Source: Hydractinia symbiolongicarpus (Eukaryota > Cnidaria > Hydrozoa > Anthoathecata > Hydractiniidae). From it: a DNA stretch of 64,000 bases. The DNA lies in NCBI RefSeq assembly GCF_029227915.1, contig NC_079875.1:25676001-25740000 (forward strand). The letters are read 5' to 3'. Shown here one piece after another: positions 14,801 to 27,770 of this stretch. How positions within the stretch are numbered: the first letter of the stretch is position 1; the number at the start of each line of letters is the position of its first letter. The notes beneath the pieces were generated by a model. It saw only the letters and a list, made by a program, of their open reading frames with translations. It had not been told where the DNA came from and made no database searches. The translations under genes were made by a program, and so were the position numbers.

Positions 14801-17800
14801 AACTTACATCAACCTTCAATTTTAAAACAAGCCAGTTCGGTTTTAATTCTCGGCTAATTTGTACTAAATCTGTTTTTAGGGTAAGCAAAGCGGTAAGAAA
14901 ATAAAGAAATGCCAGAACTCAAACGAAGCAGTAATTATTTTTAAAAAGCCAGTTAGATTTTGAACCAGTTTTCTGTTTTTGTATATCATTAGTGCTTTTT
15001 TATGGAACCCGTTTTGTCACTGAGTGCACTATTAAAGCTTGCAGTTAGTAAAAATCTGAAACACAAAGTAAAGTCGTGTCTTCATGTCCAAGTCATATTT
15101 CGTAAAGTTTCATAAAACGCAGAAAGACTTAGCATGTGCTTATCCTTTAAGAAAATATGCTCTTTCGTTTTCGTAACGTAACTGGTGAGATATGACAGCA
15201 ACCTATTTCCGTCAATGCATAATTGTACATCCGTTTTGCAGCGGAATTGATCTGACGTGAAAACGTTTGATATTAACATTTTAAAATCTTTTACCCAAAT
15301 CAACATTTCTATAAATTCTATAAAAAGCATTTCTAATGCTATAACATGATATCAAACGTTACATCAGAACATAACCACTTGCATTTGTTTTTTTTTTGTC
15401 ATTCCGTTAAAGAAATAGTAGGTAGCGTCAGGTCTTTCAGATCCTATGGCACCCAATTGTTCAAAACGACTTATTTAAAAACAAATATTTATACAGATAA
15501 AATCTTAGCTACGTATAATATCATGTACTCATCTTATGGTTAAGTTCTTCTGGCATTTCGATTGATTAATCTACATGGAAGAAATGATATAATTTTATTT
15601 TCTACTAAGAGACGGGTGCAATTTGTTGTTGGTTTGTAATTCTAAAAGTAATTTTTTCCGTTGAAAAGAATTTTCCAGCTTGGTTTGACCCCAATCTAGT
15701 AGGGTCTAAAAATTTAGGCGAGCACATAATTGTTGACGCCTAATGCTAAAAATAAAATCATTGCATTGCACATTTACATTTCAGACTAAATATCATGGAA
15801 CGAATGAAAATAACAACGACTTAAATTAATATTTTAAAACTAGGTAACCGGGTTAATACATCCGTTTTAAAAAGACATGTTCCGGTGGCAAACCGCTTGT
15901 TTAAAATGTTTGATCCTATACATTTTTTGATCAGCGTTTCAACAATGGGATAAGGTAATTTTTAAAATAATTAAACAACAACAAATAGCTGATAAATTAA
16001 TTTCTTTAGTTAGTAGAAAACCTATAATGTTGAATCTAGTCCTTTTGCTTGTGTAACCGAGCTGTAGTTTTGTTTTAAAAAAGAAAACTTGTCTACAACA
16101 TATACGAAGAAAGTTTTTGAAATGCAGTCCGCGCGTTTTGTGTTTGTTTTAAACACACAAATTTTCTCGACATTAAACAGATTGGTTTTCAGTTCATGGA
16201 TGCTTCACTTTTTTAAAGCATTTTTAGGTGAGAAGAAATTACTGTTTGTTTTTAAAATGTGAAAATGTGTTATTTCTTCTGAATAAAAATATTTTTTTCT
16301 GTGTAACATTTGTGCAATTCTTAATCTGTAAAATTTATTTATCTTATATTTATTTAGATAAAAATATGAAACAGACGAAATATTGTGACATCAAAGATCC
16401 GATCATATGGTCAATACGTGTATCTGCGAGTATAACATGTTACGATTACAATTTTATATCAAGAATTATGGGTACAAGAAACTAGATGTCAACCAGTAAG
16501 GAAATTTGTGCAAGCGTTGCATTACGACGGAGTTTTTTAATGCAAGATCAATTAATGGCACATTAAACAGCGACCAATTTGTTATGCTGTTTCAGAGTCT
16601 TTACGTTACAATTATAACCTGGTTCGATGGAAGTGCTCTGTGTTGTTTGATGCACACACGTTTATCAAAAGCAAAGCGATTTCAAGTCCTGCTTGCCAAA
16701 TGATAATTGTGCGAAATAATTAGATTCAAGTCACTATTGCTTCGCTTACACCATATCTGTCACGACGATATCTAAGTAGTTTTTTTGTGTTAGATAAACA
16801 GTTCTCGGTTATTCTGATGACACTGAAACATTTTACCATGACAAATGGTTTGGTCACGCTTTGTAATTAACATCAGCAAGTAACGCAATTGTTCTCCACA
16901 AGTTAAAAATAAGTGTCTGTGTGGGACAAAAAAGTGAATGTGTTTATTTTTTCGAAACGAAGTTACCAACTAAAAATTAGTAAATTAATTCTTAATTAGG
17001 AATCTTTCGTGTTTTTTACCAAGCTCTTCAAACTTATTTCGCAAAAGTTATGAGCTATCTACGTCAATCCGTTCTTTTGACTGAAGTTAACAAACATATT
17101 TTTTAAAAGACTTCTTGGTTTACAAAATTGGTAAATCTTGTTTGAGCATTAACTAACTAATTATTATATGTTATAAGTCATAAGCAAATTTGTCGACGTA
17201 ACATACAACTAGTAATTTATGACATTGTAGGAAATGTATTTCATAGATATGCTTTATTTTCGAGAATAGCATCCGTGAAATGGAATAATTGACAATCTGA
17301 TAAGAGCGTCTTTTGCACTAAAAATTGCAGCAAACATAAAATAAACAACGCTTGACGCGCAGACTGCAATCCACAAACATGTAATGTAGTAAGCAAGAAA
17401 AAATAAACAAATTTTAATTATATTTTATCATGCGTGTTGATTATTGTTTAAAAATGTGACCACTGTAAACAGCCTTCCTTTAATCGCATTACAATTAATT
17501 TTCTCCATTCACCGTCAAATATAGCAGGGTCTTGATTCAAGGCAACCGTTTAGAGTGTAAAAATATTACGCAACTGTCATAAAATAGCGAATTAAAGAAA
17601 AACTACTTCTACAAATAATACATTGACAATTCTTTAGGAGGTGCAAATAGTAGAGCTAGAAGGCTGATCAAAATGATGTATAGAAACATGTACCCTTGAC
17701 GAACGGTTAAAGAGATATAACGGTTAAAACTTACCAAAATATTGACCAATTTAGACCAACCACGCCTACATCATTCTATAGAGTACGTAGATGTTTGTAA

Positions 17801-18144
17801 GCCCTGTAGATGTTATATGTTTCCATTTCCATTTTCGAGGATACGCTCGCAAATCTTCTTTTTTTAAAGTCTCGTTAAATTTATTGTGTGCATTCCATAA
17901 AAAAGACCTGTTCCAAAACTACTCGTTTTTAGCCTTCGTATAGTAAGCAAGTTGGCATTTCATAAAGAATAAGGCATGTTTTAACCTGAAAAAGCTGTCA
18001 TGAGGGGTGGATTTATCCCTCGCAATTTATGCAAATGACAGTGAATTATATAGTGAATTATAGCCAATATGCACACCTATTATCAATACAGGAGATGACG
18101 TAAATTATTTCCATGTCATTTGGCCTCAAGTGATAAGTGCATGT

Positions 18145-18222
18145 ATAGGTGAAAATTTATCATAGCACATCCGTATTTCATTCTCAACAGAGAATGCTTC
18201 ACCCTGATCAGACCTCTAATCA
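18145..18222 (+). repeat. Dispersed repeat fragment, same family as the arm SINE-like element
   Basis: About 78 bases, including CATAGCACATCCGTATTTCA and CAGACCTCTAATCATGA, match the end of the SINE-like elements at about 38,779-38,858 (opposite strand) and 48,085-48,166 with few differences. Only the terminal part of that element is recognisable here. It shows the family is dispersed and not just part of the palindrome. Confidence 0.75.
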
Positions 18223-19036
18223 TGAAAAGTGCATATTGGCTTAGCCCCTTTAACATTACATTAATGTAATTGACGGCGTGACGTTTAATTTGTCAATTTT
18301 CATTGCATTTGAGTCATGCATTTTTCGGTGAAATTCACCTTTGGACATTGGCAACCTGTTAAGTGTGGGAAAAACGCAATTATTTTAACATGTCGATGAT
18401 AATAAATATATAAATTTATTATAAACGTGTTAATCTTAATTGCTGGACCTCCGCGTCACGGGTCACCTGCTATTACTTGCTATCACAGTCACTTGTAGCA
18501 TGCAGTGACATTTCACATCATCTGTTACATTTAAAAAGGCACAATTGTAAATTAGGTACCAGAGAACTTAGTTCCTGGATGGCCTTGTTTCCGAGAAAAT
18601 CTCACGGTCAAATTCTCATCAATTAAATTTTTTTAGCCCAGCATATTAATTGTTTTTAAATGCTAGTTTTAGGCGTAGTGCCAACGCGATTTTGACCGTC
18701 GACTGTTATTAAAGTTGCTTAAAGCCTTCATATGACTTTTCACTTATCGTAACAAACTACACTTCTAACATAAGCTATGTTTTTTGATGTATAATTCATA
18801 TAAACTGTCTATTAAAACTTTAAGAGCGTAATTGATTACTATTCTAACTTTTTATTTGAAACTGTAATATCTCACCACACGTCACTCTACTCTACCCAAA
18901 TTAACCACTTAATAATAAGAAAAATAATCAAAATATTTTTGATAAATTTGTTCGTGTATATTCTCTCGATTTGTGTTTGTTATATGACATAACGAAAGAC
19001 GCCTTTTTAACTGCAAAATTAATTTGGCAAACTTAC

Positions 19037-19145
19037 GAGGAGATGAAATTCACTCGCACTAAAAACATCGAGGAGATAAATTCATTTGTAAAAAGCAGAG
19101 GAGATGGAATTCACTCGCACTAAAAACATCGAGGAGATAAATTCA
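19037..19145. repeat. 48-bp direct repeat, two copies 61 bp apart
   Basis: The unit runs 19,037-19,084 and again 19,098-19,145 with one substitution. It begins GAGGAGATGAAATTCACTCG and itself contains the sub-repeat GAGGAGAT. Function unknown. Confidence 0.88.
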
Positions 19146-20318
19146 GGCATGTTTCTACGCAGTTGCAGTATTGTTGTCAGAGTTTTTAGATTTACGCAAT
19201 GTATGCAACGGGTAAACAAAATTGCAAGAATATTTTAGCTTGCAGTAATAATATAAAAAGTCTCGTTAAGTAATGTGAAAACAGGTACTTTTAAGAACAG
19301 ATCACCGCATCGGAAACACGTTCTTGGCAATACTGTGTGTTATTTTAATATCACCATTGATTCAGTACTGAAGCATTGTTCTGAAAATTTGAATACCAGA
19401 AAACGGTATGATGGCGCTCTCTATTTTTTTCAGAAAAATAAACCAACTAGTGATTTTCGCAGATAAACTTTTTAATCGTTCGGTAATTTTAATGCTGAAA
19501 TATTTTATGCACATGTTAAACAATGCATTGTTCCACTAGTAAACTCTATTCTTGGCTTGGAGCGACAAGGAAAATGACCTAATTAGCACGTTTAGCCGAT
19601 ATATGATATATTATTGTCCGCATGAAGAAGTAACAAAGTAAAATTAATTATTAAAGAATGTGTATATCTTGTTAACCAAACCTCATATATTATTTTCTGA
19701 CAGCATATTTCAGTGATATTAGTAGGTCCTGGCCTTAACAAATGTCATAACAAGCTACAAAAACGTGAAAAATAAACAAGAAAATATAAAAACATTATTG
19801 AAAAGAAAAGTACAAAATTTAATTCAAGATAATCAAACTTACCAAGTTTTAAATTCATTTAAAACCCCCTGTTGATGAACAATGGCTATCAATTTTTAAA
19901 CATGACGTACCCTTTGTCAAAGCATATAAGGCATGGATTTACTTGTAGTAATTTTCTGATAATAATGATTTATCTACATCCTTTCATGCTTTGTCCACAG
20001 ACGAATGCCACGGAACATTTAGTAACTTGGGTTAGGTCATAAACTGCGAAACGGTCGTTTTGTTTTAGCTCATGAAACATGCTTGGTAGGGTTTTTTCTC
20101 GACTTCGCGATGGTGTTCGTATATTGATACGGATAAAATCTGTCACTGGCCCATGGGATATAGCGTCCAAGACAGACTGCTGCATTGCTAATACAGAGGC
20201 GTCTGGAGATATTTCCTTAAATCTAGGTAAATTTGATATCCTTAAAAAAGCTCTGTTAACTAGAATTTACTGTAAACTTCCCGGTATAATGTGCAACTGT
20301 AAAATTATATGCATTCCT

Positions 20319-20350
20319 GCCCTGCTGGTCTAACAGCTGTTACACTTTTA
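20319..20350 (+). repeat. Truncated tRNA-Glu-like SINE head
   Basis: About 30 bases from GCCCTGCTGGTCTAACAGCT onward match the 5' half of the tRNA-Glu-like sequence at 42,489-42,556, including an A-box-like region, and the flanking bases before it are also similar. The 3' half is missing. It suggests that the tRNA-like sequence in the arms is one member of a SINE family. Confidence 0.5.
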
Positions 20351-21248
20351 GGCTAGGAAGAAATTAATTAACTATATAGCAAACTATATAGCAAGAGTTG
20401 TACTGTTATATTAGCATCATGTGATACGATTGATAATGCCTGCAATAAAGGCGCTTACTAATTTTGCAACATTGCCTGTGACCTATTTTAATAGCATTTG
20501 TTGTCCGTCGGAAATCTATTATAAAAGAGAAAAAGTTATTCAGTTATTATATTATATGAGGTTAAAATTTTTTTAAAACTTCCCCGCTAGACTATGGATG
20601 AATTTTTAGATTACATGGTCCACTCAATTTGATTCAACGCTAGGCCTTTGATTTTTTTAATCCACACGAGCAGATGTAAGTGGATCGTTTCCCTTTTCTG
20701 GCATTCAAAATGGTAGAAATAACGGTTTATCGTTAATCCTTTTTCTAGTAAAATGATATCTAAGAGAGCAAATTCTTCCACTTTTGACTATTGCTGCCGG
20801 TCATATACCCACTTCTTACTTGTTCCAGAACGTACATAATATGTAGTCCGACACATTTGACTAATTTTTTATCTAAAATTGAAAAAAAAGTAAAGCATTA
20901 AAGATTTTTTTGTTAATAAAAAAGTACCTGCGGAAACATCTATTCGTAAGGACTTATAGTTATAAAAAGGGTTGGGAAACCAAATTGTTTTAAAGCATGT
21001 GATAAAAACGAATGCTTCTTGTTGGATTCAGGTAAATCTTTAACCCACTTTGACAGCACCTTTAAAAGAAATTAGATGCAGTAAGAATTGTGGTTTAACT
21101 ATGCCATGAATATACCAGAACAGCTTTTGGAGAATTGTAGCAATACTTACCGAAAACAGTTTCGAAGATTCATCCATGCCTCATTTAAGACGTAGAAAAT
21201 ATTAACAATGAATTTAATTCAGAACTACAGTGCTTTATTGGTCAGAAA

Positions 21249-21545
21249 TTGGATCAAGATACAAATGATCAAGTACAGGAAGCTGTGTTAAAGCAAAAGA
21301 AAGCAAAAGCAGGTTGTAAACTCGAAGATATCTTAGTAGAATCAAATTTAAACTTAGATGTTGTACGTAAGTCTTTATCAGGTTTATTTAAAGTAGGAAA
21401 GTTGACGAAGAGGTTGTATCGGAGTAATGACATCTACACACCGGTAGACCACAATATTAGCAAAACGTTGACAGTGAAAATATCTTGTAAAGAACCTATT
21501 TATGCTGAGAACAACGAGGGGAAATGTTTCATACGACGCTGGTGA
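21249..21545 (+). CDS. Possible small coding region with winged-helix-like segment
   Basis: This 98-residue frame has more normal composition than its AT-rich surroundings. Residues about 20-66 (KLEDILVESNLNLDVVRKSL followed by FKVGKLTKRLYRSNDIYTP) look like a helix-turn-helix with a beta wing, as in winged-helix DNA-binding domains. A splice-acceptor-like TTTATTGGTCAG lies just upstream, so it could be an exon or a remnant of a mobile element. Family not recognised; it may equally be a chance frame. Confidence 0.3.
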   Translation: MDQDTNDQVQEAVLKQKKAKAGCKLEDILVESNLNLDVVRKSLSGLFKVGKLTKRLYRSNDIYTPVDHNISKTLTVKISCKEPIYAENNEGKCFIRRW

Positions 21546-21804
21546 CGATTGATTCGACACCCCCTATGTAATTACTACAATTGTTGTCCAGCTATTATTT
21601 AACAAATTTGGTGAAAAAAAATTGATGACGTAGGCATTTTTTGAGATGACTGCATCAAATATCGGTGACATATATTAAAAGTCACTATGTAATTTTATCC
21701 GTTGTAATTAACCGCCTACTTCACGATACAAAACATTTACTAGAGTGGCTTAAAATTAACTCACTTAATGAAAATCCTAAAAAATTTTAGTTTATGATTT
21801 TAAG

Positions 21805-21978
21805 CAAAAAAGTGAGGCAGCCGATAACATACAGATAAATCAAATTTCCATTAAAGAGACTAATAGTGTGGTGTTGTTAGGAATTAAGATTGAAAATAAG
21901 TTAGTATTTAATGACCACATTCAAAGTATATGTTCTACGGCTAACTATAAACTCCATGATCTGATGGAGATATTGTAA
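21805..21978 (+). pseudogene. CR1/L2-like reverse transcriptase fragment
   Basis: One frame of about 55 codons from 21,805 to the stop at 21,976 reads like the region just after the catalytic core of non-LTR reverse transcriptases: IQINQ, then SVVLLGIKIENKLVFNDHI, then ICSTANYKLHDL. The LLGI-x-I-(D/E)-x-KL-x-F-x2-HI pattern is typical of the CR1/L2/Jockey branch. Nothing of the catalytic core or endonuclease is next to it, so this is a truncated dead copy. Confidence 0.6.
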
Positions 21979-24620
21979 TGAACATATCAAGATACCCAAA
22001 TTGACTGATCAATTCAATAAGAAATGAATGTTGCCATTGCCAGTATTGCGGTGAGAACCATTTAGTACTGAGAGATTCTTTTGGCGGTGTACCCATAATT
22101 CTGCCACTTTTCGTTTTATTTAAAATAACACACGAATTACTAACCTGATATGGTCTTGTACATGTACTTATCAAATTGATACTGTAGCAACTCGAAATGA
22201 ATTGAAAAATCCAATATTGCACTTTTACATTATATCATGAATAATTTGTTTGCTGACAAGTGTGATGAACCACCATCAATTAAGCTTTTAAACAGTGCTT
22301 TGTGTAGTACATGATTTGCTATGGTGCACATTCTATTCCCCTTAAACAAAATACTTCCCAAAACGGTATCTTTTTTTTTCTCATTTAAGATCAAGTCCTG
22401 ATATTACCTGTAAAAATTTATACATTTTAAAAATAAATATTTTACATCATTTTTAACATAAATTAATTCACCTGTAGTAAGAGTCATTTGCAATTGTTTT
22501 TTTTCCATTTCATCTTGCAAGGAAGAAATTTTTTCTTCAACGGCTAAGTCTGTTTTTATTAATGAAAAGCCGCGTGTTTTTACTCTGTATCCATGCTGCT
22601 TTCTTTCATATTTTCCAATGTCGATATCAAAAATGCGTAACATATTTTGCTATTCATATGTCATTCCAAGTAATTCCTTCGGAACATGATTAATTTGAGG
22701 AATTTTATAAACATTTTTATTGTAAATACATGTTGTAGAGGTTTTCAGTGCGCCCTTGTTGTAAGTTTAAAGCTTTTTGTTATTGAATAATGAACACTCG
22801 CTAGATTATGTCTCTGATTTGAATTTTATCCAGTTGGTTAAGTCAGTTACAGTTCGTAAAGCGTAAAAAGATTTGGAAGTGGCATTGATATTATTGTGCA
22901 AAACTTTTCTGTCCCCTTGCATTTCTATATTTTCCAGATCTCTGTCTTCTTACTAAAGATAAGAAATTATACAACTACAATTTGGCACAAGAACAAATGT
23001 TTTCCGATTTTTCCAGAAATATTGCAGTCTTACATGTTTTCTAAAAAAAATGATACGAAATGCAGAAAAAGGTGCAAAGGTAGTAATATCATGTCATGTA
23101 GGTAAGGTAGTTATGTCATGTAATATTAAGTACACTATAATATAAAAAAACTCATTGTTTCGTTTACTTAACAATTCTTTGTTTATTTATTTACAATATA
23201 CATTTAAATTATTTTTCTTTTCTCTTCTTTTTGATGGTTGTAAGTGTACCCCACAATAAGTGAAAGAACTGTAAGTAATGTGAACACATTTCTTTTCTCG
23301 AAATAAATCCGTTGTTTTCAAAGTATGTGTCATGAGTAAATCCGTATTTATTAGTCCATTCTTTCTTACTTGCAAGTCTTGGTTAAAACTGGATAAAAAT
23401 ACTACGTATTTCTGTTGTTTTCTTTTTCTTTTTCTTCTTCGTCTCTAGTAAATCTGAGTAATCATGGTCATCATTCTAAATAACCACAGGTTCATATTTT
23501 TTAAGTGCTAAAGTTAGTTAGGTATATTATACAAAGTATAACGTACCTGGCCCTCTCTCATTTTTCTTTTCTTATTTTTTTCTTCATAACATCTTCCACC
23601 TGCATTTCTTAAAGTGCTTTGATAAAATAAGACAATTTTTAGAAAAGAAATTACTTCTACTTTGCCTTTATTTTTTATGTGATTCTTTTTTCTCTTTTTT
23701 GTGCTTCTTTTTTTCTTTTCATCCTTGTTCAATAACACTTCTTCTTCTTCTTGGGAAGTCTAAGTGAAGTTTAAAATGTTATGAAGTTATGAATGCAAGA
23801 AGTTAAGAAAAATTTTAAAATCATATGACACAGTATCATGGTTGGAAGACGTACCTGGTTTTTATCCGTATTGTAAGAATATTATATATGAATGTGTCTT
23901 CACGAATGGTGTAAGTAAGAACAAAATTTAACGTTCTTCTTGTAATAATCTTTGGTGTAAATAAAATATTATGACGTTTTGAATGGTTTACTGCTATTCT
24001 TGTAAACACAGGAGAATAAAATTGTATTTATATAAAAAATATTATGTTAGGAAGACGTACCATTTTTTTGGAATATTTTCTTCACAAATAGATGCTTCAT
24101 TTTTTTCGGATCCACTGCCAGGTAGTTCCTACTATGTAAACATATAAAGCTGTACAATTACTTGCAACATTTAAATTTCATACTAATAAAATGATGCTAA
24201 ATCATACCATTTAATAAGTTTAACGTCCTGCGACGAGTTGTTCGTGTTTGTCCAATCTAAATAGAAGTACTATATAACAGCTGCACATAATTTTTATTCG
24301 ATCAATATTTCTTACAAAATTACACTTACACAAGTCGAAGATACTTGCACTTCACGCGTTCGTTGTTGCGGTGTCGGATGGATCGACAATCCCACTATCC
24401 TATGTGAATGAATATAAAAATTATTTAACATTTCTTTAATTCAGTAAATACTAAAAACAGTAACATAAAACACACTTTTTGTATTTATTCATCTAGAATA
24501 TTGGCATTGTAATTTCCACTCGGGTTTATCTGCTCCTCCAGCCCTTCAAATATCGTCTAGATGGAAATTAACATACTTTGCTACTTTCAAATGTAACGCC
24601 GCCAGATACATGCTCGCACC
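21979..24620. other. AT-rich region, possible exons of an unrecognised minus-strand gene
   Basis: No confident gene. On the minus strand, three GTACGT donor-like sites (near 23,545, 23,855 and 24,055) follow stretches with coding-like composition, such as a Lys/Glu-rich frame at 23,514-23,738 and a short frame encoding SGSEKNEASICEENIPKK near 24,060-24,125. These could belong with the broken coding region at 24,629-25,051. Evidence is weak. Confidence 0.25.
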
Positions 24621-24628
24621 TATACACA

Positions 24629-25051
24629 TCATATCGTTAATATATATCTCAAATCTCTCTTCATTTTCTTCATTCTCTTGTACGCCTGTGATGCAATCGC
24701 AACCTTTTTGTATTGCACACTATTGGCTTTGTCACCATCCAATTTATTATTAAGGGATGAAATTGCATTATTTATGTTGATGACCCTATCGAAGGCAAAA
24801 TTCGAAATAGGGTTCTTTATAAAAGATGGCAGCTTTGATGTAAAAACTTCCCTATTCGGAGCGAGTGTTGCTGCCAATTCCGAAAAAGTCACGGATGGTC
24901 AATTAAGCCACTGACATGTGAACGGTTTTAACTACTTCTCGAAGTCCCCATCCGTCGCGGTATTCGGAATAGTCGCTGGACCGCATGGCCTACGGAAGTC
25001 CTTAGGAAAATGATTAAAAAATGATACTGCTGCTTTTGTACGACGTGACAT
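24629..25051 (-). pseudogene. Broken coding region of unknown family
   Basis: Reading left from ATG at 25,051, a frame starts MSRRTKAAVSFFNHFPKDF and reaches a TAG at 24,932-24,934; the same frame continues after it, meets a TGA about 12 codons later, and is then open down to 24,629, with coding-like content including NREVFTSKLPSFIKNPISNF and a Lys/Arg-rich end. The continuity of one frame over two stops suggests one ancestral exon that has decayed. A small matching end (SGIVDPSDTATTNA then stop) can be read near 24,345-24,400. No domain is recognised. A virus-like or transposon-derived gene is possible. Confidence 0.35.
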
Positions 25052-25314
25052 GTAAATATATGTAAAAAAAATTTAATGTTTCAGAAAAAGTGTATAGGTA
25101 ATGGCACATTTTCATATAGCTAATTTTTTGAAAAAAAAACGCACTGCAACCTAAAAGGGTTTTGAGTCATAATTGTATTTTCAAAAATGTATTTTAACCT
25201 TTATGAAAGCTATTACGTTCTTTTTAATTCACACAAAACATATGTAGAAAAATGATCTGAAAAGAAGTGATATGTTGATAGACAGCAAAACACAATTCCC
25301 TACTTTGTTAGTAG

Positions 25315-26405
25315 CAAAGTAGGGTCGACAACCTCGTTTCAAGTATTTATATTCTGGCCGTAAAATGGATAAACGAGGCATTTAAAAGAGACGAATATCC
25401 TATGTTTGCGATTTTTTGTATTGATATAGGATATTTGTACTTTAGGGTGAGCAACCTCGTTTTAAGTTTTAATATTTTAGCCGTAAAATTGATAAACGAG
25501 ACATTTAAAAGAAACGAGTGTCTCATATGTTTGCGATTTTTCGCACTTATACAGGATAATTGTACTTTAGGGTCAACAACTTCGTCTCAGGTTCGATATA
25601 TTTTAGCCGTAAAAATGATAAACGAGGCATTTAAAAGAGACGAGAGTCTCATATATTTGCGATTTCTTGTATTGATATAGGATAATTGTACTTTAGGGTG
25701 AACAGACTCGTTTCGAGTTTTTATATTTTAGCCGTAAAATGTATAAGCGAGGCATTTAAAAGAGACGACTTTCTCATATATTTGCGATTTCTTGTATTGA
25801 TACAGGATAATTGTACTTTGGGTCAACAACTTCATCTCAGGTTCGATATATATTAGCCGTACAATTGATAAACTAGGCATTTAAAAGAGACGAGTGTCTT
25901 ATATATTTGCGATTTTTCGTATCGATATAGGATAATTGTACTGTAGCGTCAACAACCTCGTTTCAAGTTTTTATATTTTAGCCGTAAAGTTTATAAACGA
26001 GGCATTTAAAAAAGACGTGTGTCTCATATATTTGCGATTTTTCGTATTAATACAAGATAATTGTACTTTGGGTCAACAACTTCATCTCAGGTTCGATATA
26101 TTTTAGCCGTGAAATTGATAAACGAGGCATTTAAAAGAGACGAGTGTCACATATATTTCCGATTTTTTGTACTGATATAGGATAATTGTACTTTAGTGTC
26201 AACAACTTCGTTTCAAGTTTTAATATTTTAGCCGTATAATTGATAAACGAAGTGTTTAAAGGAGACGAGTGTCTCATATATTTGCGATTTTTTGTATTGA
26301 TATAGGATAATTGTTCTTTAGGGTCAACAACTTCGTCTCAGGCTCCTTATATCTTTGCCGTGGAAGTGATAAACGGGGCATTTAAAAAAGACCAGTGTCT
26401 CATCA
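25315..26405. repeat. Satellite of about nine ~125-bp monomers with alternating types
   Basis: Monomers of 123-127 bp can be phased on the (C/T)TCGTTTCAAG or (C/T)TCGTCTCAGG box near 25,332, 25,455, 25,580, 25,707, 25,830, 25,956, 26,080, 26,206 and 26,331. Each has TTTTAGCCGTAAA, GATAAACGAGGCATTTAAAA and TATTTGCGATTTTT blocks. From the third monomer on, two types alternate: one with TTTCAAGTTTTTAT and one with TCTCAGGTTCGATAT. This makes a higher-order dimer of about 250 bp. The flanks of the array are unrelated. Confidence 0.93.
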
Positions 26406-27360
26406 CGGTCATTCAGTTCCGCCTGTACACGGGAAATTCAGCCTGCGCATGCGCTAACTTTTGAAATCTCAAAACGCAAAAAATCCGTGGCAATGATGAC
26501 GTCATAATCTCGACATACCTAAGTTAACATGCTAAATTACAAGGCATTATTATAATAAGTGTGGCCAAGGCTCCGTATAAACACTGAAAACGACGGGTTT
26601 GCTTTTGTTGTGGCAACGTAAACGAAAGGCTCTTTTTATGCGACACATTTACAGAATTTCTATATTCTACCAAAATTTGAGAAAGAACTAAAGTTTTTTA
26701 CCCAGTAAAATATATATATTATGAAAAGGTACGGGATTTGTCTTTCCGCTGCAAAACCTTATTTTGCTTACATATTTTTACTAAAAGTTTTTTAAGCATT
26801 TTCCAGGGTAAGGGTGTTTGGCTAGCTAGCCTCCTTGAATATCAACAAACATGGCCAACAGATCGACATGCAAAAAGTTCTATAAGTCTTAGATAATCAA
26901 AAAAGGTTAAATTAATCTCATTATTACATTTAACAGTTATTTTGATTTCACTCTGATTTGCAAAATCTAAGTATGAAAGTGTGGTAGGTCAAGACCACCT
27001 AGATACAGTGTGGCAGCAGGCCATTGGTTAGCTAGCCATAAATGCTAGGACAAGGAAAAAATGCAGCAAAACCGTAAGATGTAGCAAATTGATATAGGTG
27101 GCCACACAATTGCATTATTTTCAATTTAACGGCATATGGGTTAATTTTTGGCCAAAGAATACAAGCCTTAAATTTGGATGAAATAATAGAATGTTTTAAG
27201 AGCCCTCCAAGAGCCTAAGTGGCAGTTTCGCTTTTTTATATATAGCTAGCTCTGGCTGTTAATTAAACTGTGAAAAAGTAAACCAAATAAAGCCTTAGAT
27301 GCTTTGAACAATAAATACTGCCACGCTTTTGCTAAGTGCAAAATGTCATATTTAGGGGCT
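26406..27360. other. Possible host promoter region and AT-rich DNA
   Basis: Right after the satellite, the palindromic NRF-1-type site TGCGCATGCGC lies at 26,444-26,454 and a perfect cAMP-response element, TGACGTCA, at 26,497-26,504. Both are common in animal core promoters, and the local CpG content is higher than around. A short frame with good start context (AAACATGGCC near 26,851) could be a first exon. No gene body is recognised downstream. Confidence 0.3.
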
Positions 27361-27362
27361 AT

Positions 27363-27770
27363 TCATATCAAATATTTCCTTGAATAACAGGGAAATATTT
27401 CAGCATGATATAATTTTTACTTTATGTTCAAATGGCTTGGGCGACAAAACTTTTCCCCAGGTAAGAAAATACCATGTGATAAGTTTCTATTGTTTATTAA
27501 GATAAGGACCTATTGTTTATTTTTAAAAATTATGCCCAATCGACATAAATTTATCTCGCCTGCCGAGGAAACTTCTGTTTTTTGGGAAAATGCATTACCT
27601 GCTTACCGAGATCTCGATCATGCGCACCCCAAGATCTTGGTAGGTGGGTAAATATTTTTTCTCATATGAACGCAACTAAATTTTGTTAAGAGTTTGTTAA
27701 CAACCCGAGATCTTGCCTTCATTTCATGCTGAAACATTTACTTCGTTCCCGAGGAAATATTTCCCATTTG
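27363..27770. repeat. Possible MITE with imperfect terminal inverted repeats
   Basis: The roughly 48 bases from 27,363 (AAATATTTCCT ... TATTTCAGCATGA) match the reverse complement of 27,721-27,770 at about three quarters of positions. The interior of about 300 bp has no domain. This fits a miniature inverted-repeat element of about 410 bp. No target duplication could be assigned. Confidence 0.35.

Larger units (their letters stand above)
11830..21240. other. AT-rich region without recognisable genes
   Basis: About 9.4 kb of AT-rich DNA follows the Maverick. All frames are short and of low complexity, and none shows a known domain. The only items supported are a repeat shared with the palindrome arms (18,145-18,222), a 48-bp direct repeat (19,037-19,145), and a tRNA-Glu-like SINE head (20,319-20,350). 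I see nothing else from 11,830 to 18,140 or between these items. It is likely intergenic or intronic host DNA. Confidence 0.6.

Noticed and set aside
22404-22643. 79-residue minus-strand frame with coding-like composition (KYERKQHGYRVKTRGFSLIK)
   Set aside because: No domain, no linked exons that could be confirmed, and AT-rich flanks; possible exon but not supportable.
25315-26405. CRISPR-like array
   Set aside because: The repeats are about 125-bp head-to-tail monomers without unique spacers, in a eukaryotic context; it is a satellite.
27424-27651. 75-residue frame near 27.5 kb
   Set aside because: It lies inside the possible MITE and shows no domain.
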